From: a virus
Virus record (IMG/VR): IMGVR_UViG_3300024319_000005
Span: 1-64,000 of that record
DNA: 64,000 bases
Direction: 5' to 3' (one strand)
Below the pieces are notes generated by a model. That model did not search any database, was not told the DNA's origin, and saw only the letters and a program-made list of their open reading frames with translations. This document shows, in pieces, positions 49,212 to 57,655 of the stretch; positions within the stretch are counted from its first letter, which is position 1, and every line of letters begins with the position of its first letter. Position numbers and translations under genes: made by a program.

Positions 49212-49243
49212 CAAATATACTAACATATGTTGAAACTTCAAAA
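49212..49243 (-). promoter_or_regulatory. Bacteroidetes-type promoter for scaffold and MCP
   Basis: On the minus strand TTTTG (49243-49239), a 19-nt spacer, then TATATTTG (49219-49212). This matches the Bacteroidetes vegetative promoter TTG-N19-TAnnTTTG at every conserved position. It ends about 21 nt before the scaffold ATG and lies in the only sizeable gap between portal and MCP. It indicates use of the host housekeeping sigma factor for capsid genes. Confidence 0.75.
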
Positions 49244-49271
49244 TGTAAATTAGATACTTTCTGAAGTTTCA
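49231..49271. promoter_or_regulatory. Inverted repeat overlapping the capsid promoter
   Basis: TGAAACTTCA (49231-49240) and TGAAGTTTCA (49262-49271) are perfect 10-bp inverted arms 21 nt apart. The left arm covers part of the -33 element. No T tract follows on the minus strand, so it is better read as an operator or RNA hairpin than as the terminator of the portal gene. Confidence 0.55.
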
Positions 49272-49305
49272 TACATAGTTATATTTAATTAAAAAATATT
49301 TAAAA

Positions 49306-51894
49306 TTAATTAGTTTCCGATTTAGATTTGGAAGTTGCAATCCTTTCTTTAGACTCAATGTCCTTTTCTTTTAGAACTTTTTCATTCTGAAGTTTAGATT
49401 CTTTAATATCCATATCTCTTTCTTTAATGTTTAATTCTCTAGTTTTAATGTCAGCGTCTTGCCCTAATTTAAGCACTTCCATATAATCAGGTACTCCATC
49501 ATTATCAGCATCTTTATCTTCAGCTCTAGCTGTGTTATTCATGGCAGCTATCTTTTCACTAGATGCATTACGCATTCCCATTAACTGTACTTCATGAGCT
49601 TGTGAATCTTCAACTTGCTCTTTTTGCATTTGTGCCATTTTTTCTTGTGACTCCATACTAGCTTGTTGCTGTGCTTGCGCTCTTTCTTGTTGCTTTTGTA
49701 CTTCTACTTGAATTAACTTATGAGTTTCTTCAGCTGATTGACCTGACGTAATTGATTTTAATAACGTAGATACTGCAGCCATTCCTTGTGGATTCTGCGA
49801 AAACGCTTGAGAGTTTTGCTTCATATAGTTTTGATACTCAATATTGTTTCCAGTATTAGTAACAAATACCATTGTGTTTAGCATTTCTACAGATTTATGG
49901 CTTATCTTAAATAATTCTCTAGTTCCATCTTCAAGTAGATACTCTAATGAGTGTTCTTCTTCATCTTCAAGTAATACTCTTTCTGCAAAAGTTCTAAAGT
50001 TAATTAAATAATCATTAAATACATCTGCCCATATTTGAGAGTGTGCAAAAAACAAAGGCTCTGTAATATGGTGAGACTGTGCAATTGCTTGTCTATTATC
50101 AGCCACATTACTTCCTGAACTAAATGCTGCTTGTCTTTGTGGGCTAATACCCATCGCCATAGACATTTCTCTTTCTAGCAACTCTAGTAATTGTTGTAGT
50201 AGATATATTTCGTTAGCTGTTGATAACATCATCCCATGCCCTCCAGGTGTTCTTTGGGGATTTGGTAAGCCAGACACTCCAACTTGCGACCCTGAGTAAA
50301 AGTTTTTACCTAAGTACCTTTGGTATACTAATGCAACCTTTAGTGGGTCATTTATTGTTTCTCCATCTACATCTTTACCTAGTGATTCTGGTATTTGGTC
50401 TATGTCTATGTTTTGTACATACCCTTCGTATTTTGATAACTCTCTATTTTGTATATTTTTAATAAATAAATATTGCAAGTATAACGGCAATGCTCTTTCA
50501 AACATAGACACAGAAGCTGCGTTTCTAGCAGTTAATACTATACCTTTGGTAGACAATGAAAAATTAGAAAATGGATTTTCTAAATTAGTTACTTGATAAG
50601 GTACTTCTCTATACTTTACAAATTTGTTAGAGTCTAATCTAGTTACTTCATACTTACGTGGAACCCATAACGGCTCTACTGAGTATTCTGAATCTTCATC
50701 CATCCACACAAACTTATGTGTCTTATGTCCAAATTTGTTTGTAAACTTAACTTTTTCTGCAGTTTTAGGTATATCAAAATCGTTTCTAACTAGTAATGTT
50801 ACTTTTTCTCCTAATTCATTAATATAAGACATAAAGTATACAGGCTTAAACGCTTTAAACTCAAATCGAGTTCTAGTTACTAACTGATCATCTCTATGTC
50901 CTGTTGTTTGATAAAGCCCATCAGTCTTTTCTCTTTTACCTCTAGCATCGTCATAAAAATCTTCTAGTATAGAATAGTCTTTTTCTGTGTTCTGTATATT
51001 CCTAGATCCTACCCCTAAACTATTACGTTTATCTCTAATTGATGCATTGATAAAAGAATAATCTGCTATTTCTTCATCACTAAGTACGTCTATATATTCT
51101 TCTATAGCTTGTGCTGGTGTAATAGTATCTATATGTGCAATCCAATCTCCTTTGTGTATTCTAGGTTCATTAGGTGATTTATGAAACTTAGTATTCATTG
51201 GGTTCCACACTTCTACCATAGGTGCTCCATGTTTCCAGCCAGAGTGAATAAAGCATCTATCATTTATAATAAGATCTGCTATTGTATCTAGCTCTTTGGC
51301 TTTAGTGTCTTGAGTAGCTTTACAGAACTTAAGTGCATGTGAGTAAAATATTTCCCACTCAGAGCTAAAGTTTTTTGCATTAATATCTTCAGGCTGCTCT
51401 TGTGTAGTAAGCTCTTGGATCATTTGATCTATCTCTGTAGGCTTCATTCCAGCCATCTTACCTTGCATTTCCTGTATCTTTATAGCTACCTTTTCCTCAA
51501 CCGAGGCTGTAAGTGCAGCTAAAAGCTTTTCATTCTTATCTTTTATTGCTTTAGCAGATAAGATCATTACTTTAAAGTCTTCTACCCTCTTAAGCTTCTC
51601 TCCTTTTAATATGTTAACTAGGTTATGTAGTTTTGGATAAGATATTAAATCTTCTTCTACATTAAAGTCGGTATATACACCTAGTGGGTTACATATTTTC
51701 TTAGTTTCTTCTTTTATACTACTAAGGTCACCGTTATATATTTGGTAATTTTTATGTAATCTATCATAGTCATCTACATAACTATCTTTATAGGGAACAC
51801 AATATTCCATATAGTCTACATACCAGTCTTTAGTTTTCTTAGAGTCTGGTACTTTTAAGTTTAACGGTATTTCCGTATTTTTAAATGCCTTCAT
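49306..51894 (-). CDS. Portal protein
   Basis: This 862-residue protein is located after TerL and the chaperonin gene and before scaffold, as expected for the dodecameric portal through which DNA enters the head. The portal-like core has WYVDYMEYCVPYKDSYVDDY near the N-terminus, and a central helical stem region with ISPQRQAAFSSGSNVADNRQ. The C-terminal 150 residues are an extended Gln/Met/Lys coiled coil with an embedded DADNDGVPDYMEV motif (about residue 800). It overlaps the chaperonin gene by 14 nt. The size is typical of the large portals of crAss-like phages. Confidence 0.75.
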   Translation of the reverse strand: MKAFKNTEIPLNLKVPDSKKTKDWYVDYMEYCVPYKDSYVDDYDRLHKNYQIYNGDLSSIKEETKKICNPLGVYTDFNVEEDLISYPKLHNLVNILKGEKLKRVEDFKVMILSAKAIKDKNEKLLAALTASVEEKVAIKIQEMQGKMAGMKPTEIDQMIQELTTQEQPEDINAKNFSSEWEIFYSHALKFCKATQDTKAKELDTIADLIINDRCFIHSGWKHGAPMVEVWNPMNTKFHKSPNEPRIHKGDWIAHIDTITPAQAIEEYIDVLSDEEIADYSFINASIRDKRNSLGVGSRNIQNTEKDYSILEDFYDDARGKREKTDGLYQTTGHRDDQLVTRTRFEFKAFKPVYFMSYINELGEKVTLLVRNDFDIPKTAEKVKFTNKFGHKTHKFVWMDEDSEYSVEPLWVPRKYEVTRLDSNKFVKYREVPYQVTNLENPFSNFSLSTKGIVLTARNAASVSMFERALPLYLQYLFIKNIQNRELSKYEGYVQNIDIDQIPESLGKDVDGETINDPLKVALVYQRYLGKNFYSGSQVGVSGLPNPQRTPGGHGMMLSTANEIYLLQQLLELLEREMSMAMGISPQRQAAFSSGSNVADNRQAIAQSHHITEPLFFAHSQIWADVFNDYLINFRTFAERVLLEDEEEHSLEYLLEDGTRELFKISHKSVEMLNTMVFVTNTGNNIEYQNYMKQNSQAFSQNPQGMAAVSTLLKSITSGQSAEETHKLIQVEVQKQQERAQAQQQASMESQEKMAQMQKEQVEDSQAHEVQLMGMRNASSEKIAAMNNTARAEDKDADNDGVPDYMEVLKLGQDADIKTRELNIKERDMDIKESKLQNEKVLKEKDIESKERIATSKSKSETN

Positions 51895-53290
51895 TATTTA
51901 TTATATAATTTGTGTTTAGGAGTAGCTCATATGATGCAAATGCATTTTTTAAAGATTGTACTATTACTCGTGTTGGATCTATAATACCTTCTTCTAATAA
52001 GTTACATGCCTTTTTGGTTAAAACGTTAATTTCTTCTACAGTCTGTTCTAATTCAGCATTACTTTTAATTTGATATGCAGGTGCAAAGCCTATATCTTCG
52101 ATTAGAGAGCCTTTTGCAGCCTCTGCTAGGGCTATACCTCCCCCCTTAACATATCCTCCCTCTATGGCAGCCTGTACGGCTCCTAGGGCATCTTCTATCC
52201 TATCGTATTCTTCCTGTCTGTTCTTTTCGGTTGCACCTCCTACATAAATAATAGCAGTAGAGCCTCTTAACTTATTTATTCTAATCTCAGCAAATCTTTT
52301 TTCGTGGTCTTCTATATACCCATCAAACGTTGCTTCTACTTCCGCTATTCTTTTTTCTATACCTTCTTTACTTTCTGTAAAAATAGTAAATGCTACTGGA
52401 GTTATAATAATCTTATCAACCAACCCTTGCTCATTACGTAGTGCTTCTATATCTCTATAATTCTCTACCATATTTCTACCCCAACCTGGAGCTTTAACTA
52501 AACAAGCTTTTAGTCCTTTAGTCATGTTACCGTAAACAGTAGATATAACTGCAGGAGAAAATCCTGGAGAAATAATTACTAATGGTGCATTTAATTTATT
52601 AGCGTGCTCTATAGCTTGTATGTATAAGGATGGATCAGACGATTTGTTTTCATCGATAACAACTAAAGCGTTTTCTAGGTTACAGTACCCATTACGTTGA
52701 TTCTTAAACTTTTCAGAGATATACCCTGTGTTACCAATAAATTCTACACCACTTGCTACTTCGTAGTAAGTCTCAATAGACTCTTCATCTTCTTCTAGTG
52801 TTACTCTAGACTCTAGACCTACTTGCTCGTATACTGTCTTTAGTATTTTTCCTACTTCTTTAGAGTTACCTGACGTAGATGCAATTGCCTCTAGTTCATC
52901 TAGTGTAGTAAGTTCTTTTGAGCTTTCTAGAACTTTATCTATTACTGTTGCTATTTCTGTTTGCAATGTAGTTACATACTCTCTTGTATTACTAGGGATT
53001 TCCCTATTAGCCATTGCTTTTAATAATACTGACGTTGATGTAGTACCATCACCACATTCTTCTACTGTTTTCTGAGCTGAGTTAATTACTAACTGAGCAC
53101 CTATATCTTCTATAGGGTTTCTTAACTTTATTTCTCTTGCTACTGATACTCCATCTTTAGTAAATCTAGAATATCCATTTCTGTTAATTAAAACGTATTT
53201 ACCGTGAGCACCCATTGTTGAGGATACTACATCGGCAGCCTTAGACAAGCCTACTAATACTTCTTTTTTTGTGTCTATGATTCTGGTCAT
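51881..53290 (-). CDS. Phage Cpn60 chaperonin (GroEL family)
   Basis: This 469-residue GroEL-type protein is about 80 residues shorter than bacterial GroEL. All ATPase signatures are present: TKDGVSVAREI, ECGDGTTSTSVLL (the GDGTT loop with catalytic Asp), GGATEKNRQEEYDRIEDAL (catalytic Asp) and GGYVKGGGIALAEAA, with DPTRVIVQSLKNA near the end. The shortening seems to fall mainly in the apical and intermediate regions and the missing C-terminal GGM tail. It starts 50 nt inside the end of terL and overlaps the portal start by 14 nt, so it is translated within the head operon. Proposed role: folding of capsid or other large virion proteins, alone or with host or phage GroES. Phage GroELs are known but uncommon. 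Confidence 0.9.
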   Translation of the reverse strand: MTRIIDTKKEVLVGLSKAADVVSSTMGAHGKYVLINRNGYSRFTKDGVSVAREIKLRNPIEDIGAQLVINSAQKTVEECGDGTTSTSVLLKAMANREIPSNTREYVTTLQTEIATVIDKVLESSKELTTLDELEAIASTSGNSKEVGKILKTVYEQVGLESRVTLEEDEESIETYYEVASGVEFIGNTGYISEKFKNQRNGYCNLENALVVIDENKSSDPSLYIQAIEHANKLNAPLVIISPGFSPAVISTVYGNMTKGLKACLVKAPGWGRNMVENYRDIEALRNEQGLVDKIIITPVAFTIFTESKEGIEKRIAEVEATFDGYIEDHEKRFAEIRINKLRGSTAIIYVGGATEKNRQEEYDRIEDALGAVQAAIEGGYVKGGGIALAEAAKGSLIEDIGFAPAYQIKSNAELEQTVEEINVLTKKACNLLEEGIIDPTRVIVQSLKNAFASYELLLNTNYIINNEGI

Positions 53291-55622
53291 GTATTGCGCT
53301 ATTTGTTGATAAAAACTGTAATCTGTTTGATTCTTTTTTTCTTCTGACTTGTGTCATAAAAGATTCTTGTTCTGATAAAAATGTAGGAACTAGTATTAAC
53401 GATGATACTGCATCAAAGTTACCATCTAGTGTAAACTGAGCAATTTGCCGTACTAAAAATATACAAGGTAGTGTTTCTATTAATTTAACTTCTCCGTTAC
53501 CTCGTGTTACGTCAGTAAGTAATAAGTCATTTGTATCATCTACCATTGTCATTTTACCTATAGCTCCTCTAGCACCTACCATATACCCAAACTGGGTTAC
53601 TTTCTTTTCGTAGATACTGTCTCCTTTTGCATGCTGGGGTCTTAATGCTAGTAAATGTAACTTACTCTTTTTCTCAAAGTAAGACCTACAAAATTCCCCT
53701 CTGTTTGCTTCATATACTAACCCTCTAAATGGGTTACCATAGAATGCTAACAACTTTTCTAAATTCTGATAGTATTGTTTCTTACCTCCTTTAGGTTTAC
53801 CTATGTAAGAACAAACTAGTTGGTTACCATCATGTGTAACACTGTACTTAGGATTTAAAAATCCATAGGTTACTCCTAACGATGCTCCGTCTTCTTGGTT
53901 ATCTGATACATAAGGATCATGTACAAAAAAATACATATCGTTAGGTACTGAACCTCTAACTTCTTGCGGTGGCTGGTACATCATTACTTCACCATCCATT
54001 CTTTCCATGTCTTTTCTAATTGGAAAATCATAAAAAGGATTAGGATTATGCACTATATCATAAGTTACTCCGTTAGGTTTAGCACTATCCCACCTTAACT
54101 CTATAGCTGTACCAATAGTTTGATAGAGCTTTCTGTCCATTAATTGTCTCTCCCTTTCTACTGCTTCTTCATATGGTAGTAAATACTGTGCATCTGTAAC
54201 CCACATGTGTGATGGTATATCAGGGTAGTTCATACAGTGCATTCTAAGTGTTTTGGGATTTGCAGACTGTGCTGCTTCCATATACTCACTTAACCAATGT
54301 TCTCGTGCTGCTTTTACATCTGTATTACCATTTCTATCCTTAAACTGTCTATAAGTCATGTATGCAGGAATAAAAAACCCTATATTACCAGTGTTCTCCC
54401 AAACGTCTTCATATTCTACTATATTAAATTGTGCAGGGTTAGTAAACATTTCTTTTGACTGCAATACTAACTCTACGTTTCCTGATGTACCTAGTAGATA
54501 CTGTATCCCAAACTGTACACCATTTCTTGTTACTGTTGCTTTATTAGAGTTCCATACTTCTATAACGTTATCACTTAATCCAACCTCCTCAAAGGTACTT
54601 ACGTTATAACGACCTCCTGCTGCTGCTTCTGCTCCGTCTTTCTTGTTAGATGAATAAGATACATGAAACATTCTTGTACCTGTACCAAAACCACCTACCC
54701 AACTACCATTAATCTTTTGCTCATATAAGTGTGCCCAACCACCAACTTGTTTGTTACCTGGCTTGATAGGACCATTCATATCTCTGTAGAATGGGTTAGG
54801 AGTCCAATCCGAACCACCTTGTTGCCCCCATACTCCTAGCCTTGGGTTAGTTGCAAACTCATTCATTGCATCTACAAGCTTCTGTATAAGTTCACCAGAT
54901 TTATCTGTCTGCCCAGATCCTATAGCTATTTCTATTTTTTGTACAACTTCTTTGTCATACTTTACTGCTCCATCAAAGCATATCTGATAAAGGTTAACTG
55001 CTATTGCAGAAAAAAAACTTTTACCTGAACCCCTTGATCCAAATACAAACTGGTTACTAGCTGGGTTTTGAAACAAAGGTATTCCTAACGGTTCGTCAGT
55101 TACTCTTCTAAGGTTTTGTCTTGGGGGTAAGTATTTCTTTAACTTTCCTTTTTTGTTTATTACATTTAGTAATGCTTCTTTTAAGTCTGGATCCATGTCT
55201 TCAAACTCTGCAGTGTTAGGAACTCCTTTTTCTACATAATCAAAATACAAACTATCAGAAGTATACTCATCATCATTCTTATATCCTGAAAACCCCCTTG
55301 CTTCCCAATGATGAAAAGCTTGTTCCCACTCTAAGTCTTGTATCTTTGGTGCAGTCTTCTTAGTTACTTTAGTAAACTTGTTAGTATCTACAATAATACC
55401 AAATTTACCATAAAAGTACAAACAACCTGGCATATGCATCCATTTACCAAACTGCTGTGTCCATTTACCTTCTATACAGTATTTTTTTTCTTGTTGCCAA
55501 TATTCTATGTATCTTGGGTCACTAGGGTGAAATATTTTTATTTCATCTAAGTTAAATGCTTTTATATTATCTATTTTTACCCAATTAGGCTGACCACAAG
55601 TCCAATGTTTATATTCTGTCAT
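53241..55622 (-). CDS. terL: Terminase large subunit
   Basis: This 793-residue packaging ATPase and nuclease has Walker A at FVFGSRGSGKSFFSA (about residue 195-209), a Walker B-like STFEEVGLSDN with the adjacent Glu pair, and the nuclease half beginning at YFFVHDPYVSD (metal-binding Asp), with GLVYEANRGEF and NDLLLTDVTRGNG as later acidic motifs. The size and motif spacing match crAss-like TerL proteins. The last 50 nt encode the chaperonin start in another frame. No clear small terminase is adjacent; the 189-residue gene at 56369 is a possible candidate. Confidence 0.9.
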   Translation of the reverse strand: MTEYKHWTCGQPNWVKIDNIKAFNLDEIKIFHPSDPRYIEYWQQEKKYCIEGKWTQQFGKWMHMPGCLYFYGKFGIIVDTNKFTKVTKKTAPKIQDLEWEQAFHHWEARGFSGYKNDDEYTSDSLYFDYVEKGVPNTAEFEDMDPDLKEALLNVINKKGKLKKYLPPRQNLRRVTDEPLGIPLFQNPASNQFVFGSRGSGKSFFSAIAVNLYQICFDGAVKYDKEVVQKIEIAIGSGQTDKSGELIQKLVDAMNEFATNPRLGVWGQQGGSDWTPNPFYRDMNGPIKPGNKQVGGWAHLYEQKINGSWVGGFGTGTRMFHVSYSSNKKDGAEAAAGGRYNVSTFEEVGLSDNVIEVWNSNKATVTRNGVQFGIQYLLGTSGNVELVLQSKEMFTNPAQFNIVEYEDVWENTGNIGFFIPAYMTYRQFKDRNGNTDVKAAREHWLSEYMEAAQSANPKTLRMHCMNYPDIPSHMWVTDAQYLLPYEEAVERERQLMDRKLYQTIGTAIELRWDSAKPNGVTYDIVHNPNPFYDFPIRKDMERMDGEVMMYQPPQEVRGSVPNDMYFFVHDPYVSDNQEDGASLGVTYGFLNPKYSVTHDGNQLVCSYIGKPKGGKKQYYQNLEKLLAFYGNPFRGLVYEANRGEFCRSYFEKKSKLHLLALRPQHAKGDSIYEKKVTQFGYMVGARGAIGKMTMVDDTNDLLLTDVTRGNGEVKLIETLPCIFLVRQIAQFTLDGNFDAVSSLILVPTFLSEQESFMTQVRRKKESNRLQFLSTNSAIHDQNHRHKKRSISRLV

Positions 55623-55645
55623 ACGCTATTCTAGTTTAAAAAGAA

Positions 55646-55666
55646 GAGAGAGCTTCGGGCTCCCTC
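55646..55666 (-). terminator. Hairpin with U tract just before terL (attenuator-like)
   Basis: On the minus strand GAGGGAGC (55666-55659) pairs with GCTCTCTC (55653-55646) around a CCGAA loop, with one G-T pair. TTCTTTTT follows. It lies 24 nt before the terL ATG, after the thioredoxin gene, and could end or attenuate the upstream small-gene transcript. The 55667-55738 stretch before it has only a weak GATTGT/ACAATC inverted repeat. Confidence 0.6.
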
Positions 55667-55738
55667 CCCAATTCACCTATTGGATTGTCTTTATTTACAA
55701 GGGTACAATCTTAAACCCTCTCTGCACAAAGTGTAATC

Positions 55739-56011
55739 TTAAGAGTACTTTCTTAACCACTCTTCTATATGCTCATGCCTAAGTGTTATAGGAGGATCTA
55801 TTTGCTTTTTATTTTTAAAAAACGCAGGTATGCCCTTACGTGTAAATACGTAACCTTGGTCTTCTAATCTACCTTTGTTCTCATTAAAGTTTTCTCTCTT
55901 GCCCATATCTTCTACTCCTAGTTGTATTCCTAGTATGTAAGCTATTTTTCCTATTTGTTCTTTAGCTGTTCTACATGGGCTACACCATTCCGCGCCTGCT
56001 ATTACTATCAT
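55739..56011 (-). CDS. Thioredoxin-like protein
   Basis: This 90-residue thioredoxin-fold protein has the CxxC active site in GAEWCSPCRTAKEQ (residues about 10-13) and a cis-Pro region, RKGIPAFFKNKK. It is shorter than bacterial thioredoxin (about 105), as in many phage redoxins. Its role could be disulfide control of virion or replication proteins. It overlaps the upstream gene by 4 nt. Confidence 0.8.
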   Translation of the reverse strand: MIVIAGAEWCSPCRTAKEQIGKIAYILGIQLGVEDMGKRENFNENKGRLEDQGYVFTRKGIPAFFKNKKQIDPPITLRHEHIEEWLRKYS

Positions 56012-56388
56012 GAGTCTATTTCTTCTTTTAGTAAATCCATAAGTTGTTCCATTCTTTTTGCATAGTATGTTTCAAAAGATTCATCTATGTTATTGTTTTT
56101 GTATACTACGTATAAGGTATTTCTCATTCTTTTAGATAAAGTCTTACCAAACGTTGTATCTGATTTCATTTCATCTAACTCACTAAGCTCCTTTGCTGTA
56201 AAAACTTCTGGTTTCATTGTTATATAACAGAAGTCACTCATTCCTAGTATTTCTCCTGCTACATTAGGCTCTAGTTCATCTGTATTAAACGATATATTTA
56301 CTGTTCTATTTTTTAATCTTTGTACTTTTGTTATTTCTGCTGGTATAGTTACCATAAATTTATATTTATTAGATAAGCCCTCTTTCAC
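56008..56388 (-). CDS. Small phage protein, unknown
   Basis: This 126-residue protein has a beta-rich first half (KFMVTIPAEITKVQRL, TVNISFNTDEL) and a helical charged second half (DESFETYYAKRMEQLMDLLK). It overlaps both neighbours (20 nt and 4 nt). No family recognised. Its conserved-looking place just before thioredoxin and TerL suggests a head-assembly or DNA-packaging helper. Confidence 0.55.
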   Translation of the reverse strand: MKEGLSNKYKFMVTIPAEITKVQRLKNRTVNISFNTDELEPNVAGEILGMSDFCYITMKPEVFTAKELSELDEMKSDTTFGKTLSKRMRNTLYVVYKNNNIDESFETYYAKRMEQLMDLLKEEIDS

Positions 56389-56938
56389 TAGCTGTAAGCT
56401 TTCTACCGCCCTTTAGTTGAGCTTCTGCTTTTTCTAACTGCCACATTTCTTCTAAGTCTTTTAATTCTTTAAACAAACTTGCTATGGTCTTAGATAAAGT
56501 TGCTACCTGCTTTATAGTTCCTGGTATAACTCTTACTTTATTAGTTTCATCTACAGTATCTAGAGTTAGAGTAGTACCATCTATAAACTTTTGGTATCTT
56601 TTAATCTGATCTTGGTGTTTCTTTACAGCTCTTTGTGCAAAGGTCATTGTTAGATCTGTATACTCGCCTCTTCCTACTATATATAAAGGAAAATCTATAT
56701 TAAAATTAGGAAAGAACTTATCTTTTGCATTGTCTATCCTTACTTCCTCTGGTAATGAGTACTGAGGATTTATTTCCTCGTCATTCTCTTCCATTAGAAT
56801 AATCATCCACATATATTTACTTGAAAGCTCTCCACCTTCGTCAGTAGCATGTAACTCTGAATAAGGCTTTATCATAACAAATTGAGGGTTAACTTCCCAA
56901 CAATTTGTGTCAGGAGACCACGGTCTAATAGCTTGCAT
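56369..56938 (-). CDS. Unknown protein, small-terminase candidate by position only
   Basis: This 189-residue protein has an N-terminal mixed domain (AIRPWSPDTNCWEVNPQFVM). From residue 100 there is a helical coiled coil (QRAVKKHQDQIKRYQKF, LSKTIASLFKELKDLEEMWQ). Coiled-coil oligomerisation plus location upstream of terL would fit a small terminase subunit, but I see no DNA-binding HTH. It overlaps the next gene by 20 nt. Confidence 0.5.
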   Translation of the reverse strand: MQAIRPWSPDTNCWEVNPQFVMIKPYSELHATDEGGELSSKYMWMIILMEENDEEINPQYSLPEEVRIDNAKDKFFPNFNIDFPLYIVGRGEYTDLTMTFAQRAVKKHQDQIKRYQKFIDGTTLTLDTVDETNKVRVIPGTIKQVATLSKTIASLFKELKDLEEMWQLEKAEAQLKGGRKLTASERGLI

Positions 56939-57128
56939 TAGTAAACCCTTTTATTTCTCCTGTATTCTTTTTATCTTTATCTGATAGTACTTCCCAGTTT
57001 TTATTTTTAGTAGAATTTACTACACTTTTATAATTCCATCCCAAAAAAAAAGATTTAATTGTCTGTTTTGTATTTGCAATACTGTCTGTCTTCCACTCTA
57101 TCTGATTAATTATCTCCTGTCTGTACAT
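56925..57128 (-). CDS. Small hypothetical protein
   Basis: This 67-residue basic protein (NQIEWKTDSIANTKQTIKSF) overlaps both neighbours (23 nt and 14 nt), which supports a real gene. Unknown function. Confidence 0.5.
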   Translation of the reverse strand: MYRQEIINQIEWKTDSIANTKQTIKSFFLGWNYKSVVNSTKNKNWEVLSDKDKKNTGEIKGFTNASY

Positions 57129-57393
57129 TTGATTGAAATTTTAAATGTTGAATTGTATTATCAGAAAAAGTCACTGTTATAGTACCATTTTTCTTATATA
57201 CTCTACTGTTGCTTCTTGGTGTAAAACTAGCTGTTATTACATACCCTGTTTCTGTTTTAGGATACTCAGCTACCGTACACCCACATGAAGTCTTTACTGA
57301 TTTTATTGTTAGAGGTCCTGTATAGGTAAATACAACTGGTATTGGACTGCCTGATTGTACATCCCCTAAGTCTTGTATTGTTTTGTCCCACAT
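57106..57393 (-). CDS. DUF1573-type Ig-like protein
   Basis: This 95-residue single beta-sandwich domain has the DUF1573 signature: TIKSVKTSCGCTVAEYPK (SCGCT core), a GYVITASFTPRSNSR strand and GTITVTFSDNT. DUF1573 domains are frequent in Bacteroidetes surface or secreted proteins. Here there is no signal peptide, so it may be a small virion Ig module. It overlaps the next gene by 23 nt and follows the previous one by 1 nt. Confidence 0.75.
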   Translation of the reverse strand: MWDKTIQDLGDVQSGSPIPVVFTYTGPLTIKSVKTSCGCTVAEYPKTETGYVITASFTPRSNSRVYKKNGTITVTFSDNTIQHLKFQSNVQTGDN

Positions 57394-57394
57394 A

Positions 57395-57655
57395 TTAATA
57401 ACATGATTTTTCGTAGGGGTAGTACTTTCTTTTAGGACATGGTTTAGATGAGAGTAACATCAAGTCTGTGTCGCATCCACATTCTAAACATGGTCCATTT
57501 TCAAAGCATTCCTTAGCCCCTGTCTTTTTTCTTAAATATTCTTTTCTGTTTATTGTCTTACCTGTTATATACCTAAAAGCGTAATGCAAACATCCTTGGA
57601 TAAAATACAATACGTCTTTAGGGTTATACCAAGCGTGTTTTAGCTTGTCGTACAT
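57395..57655 (-). CDS. Cys-rich small protein, possible zinc binder
   Basis: This 86-residue protein has a Cys cluster in the second half: ECFENGPCLECGCDTDLM then KPCPKRKYYPYEKSCY. Spacing CxxxxxCxxCxC and CPxR suggests metal binding. The N-terminus is aromatic and basic. It overlaps the upstream gene by 16 nt. No family named. Confidence 0.6.
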   Translation of the reverse strand: MYDKLKHAWYNPKDVLYFIQGCLHYAFRYITGKTINRKEYLRKKTGAKECFENGPCLECGCDTDLMLLSSKPCPKRKYYPYEKSCY

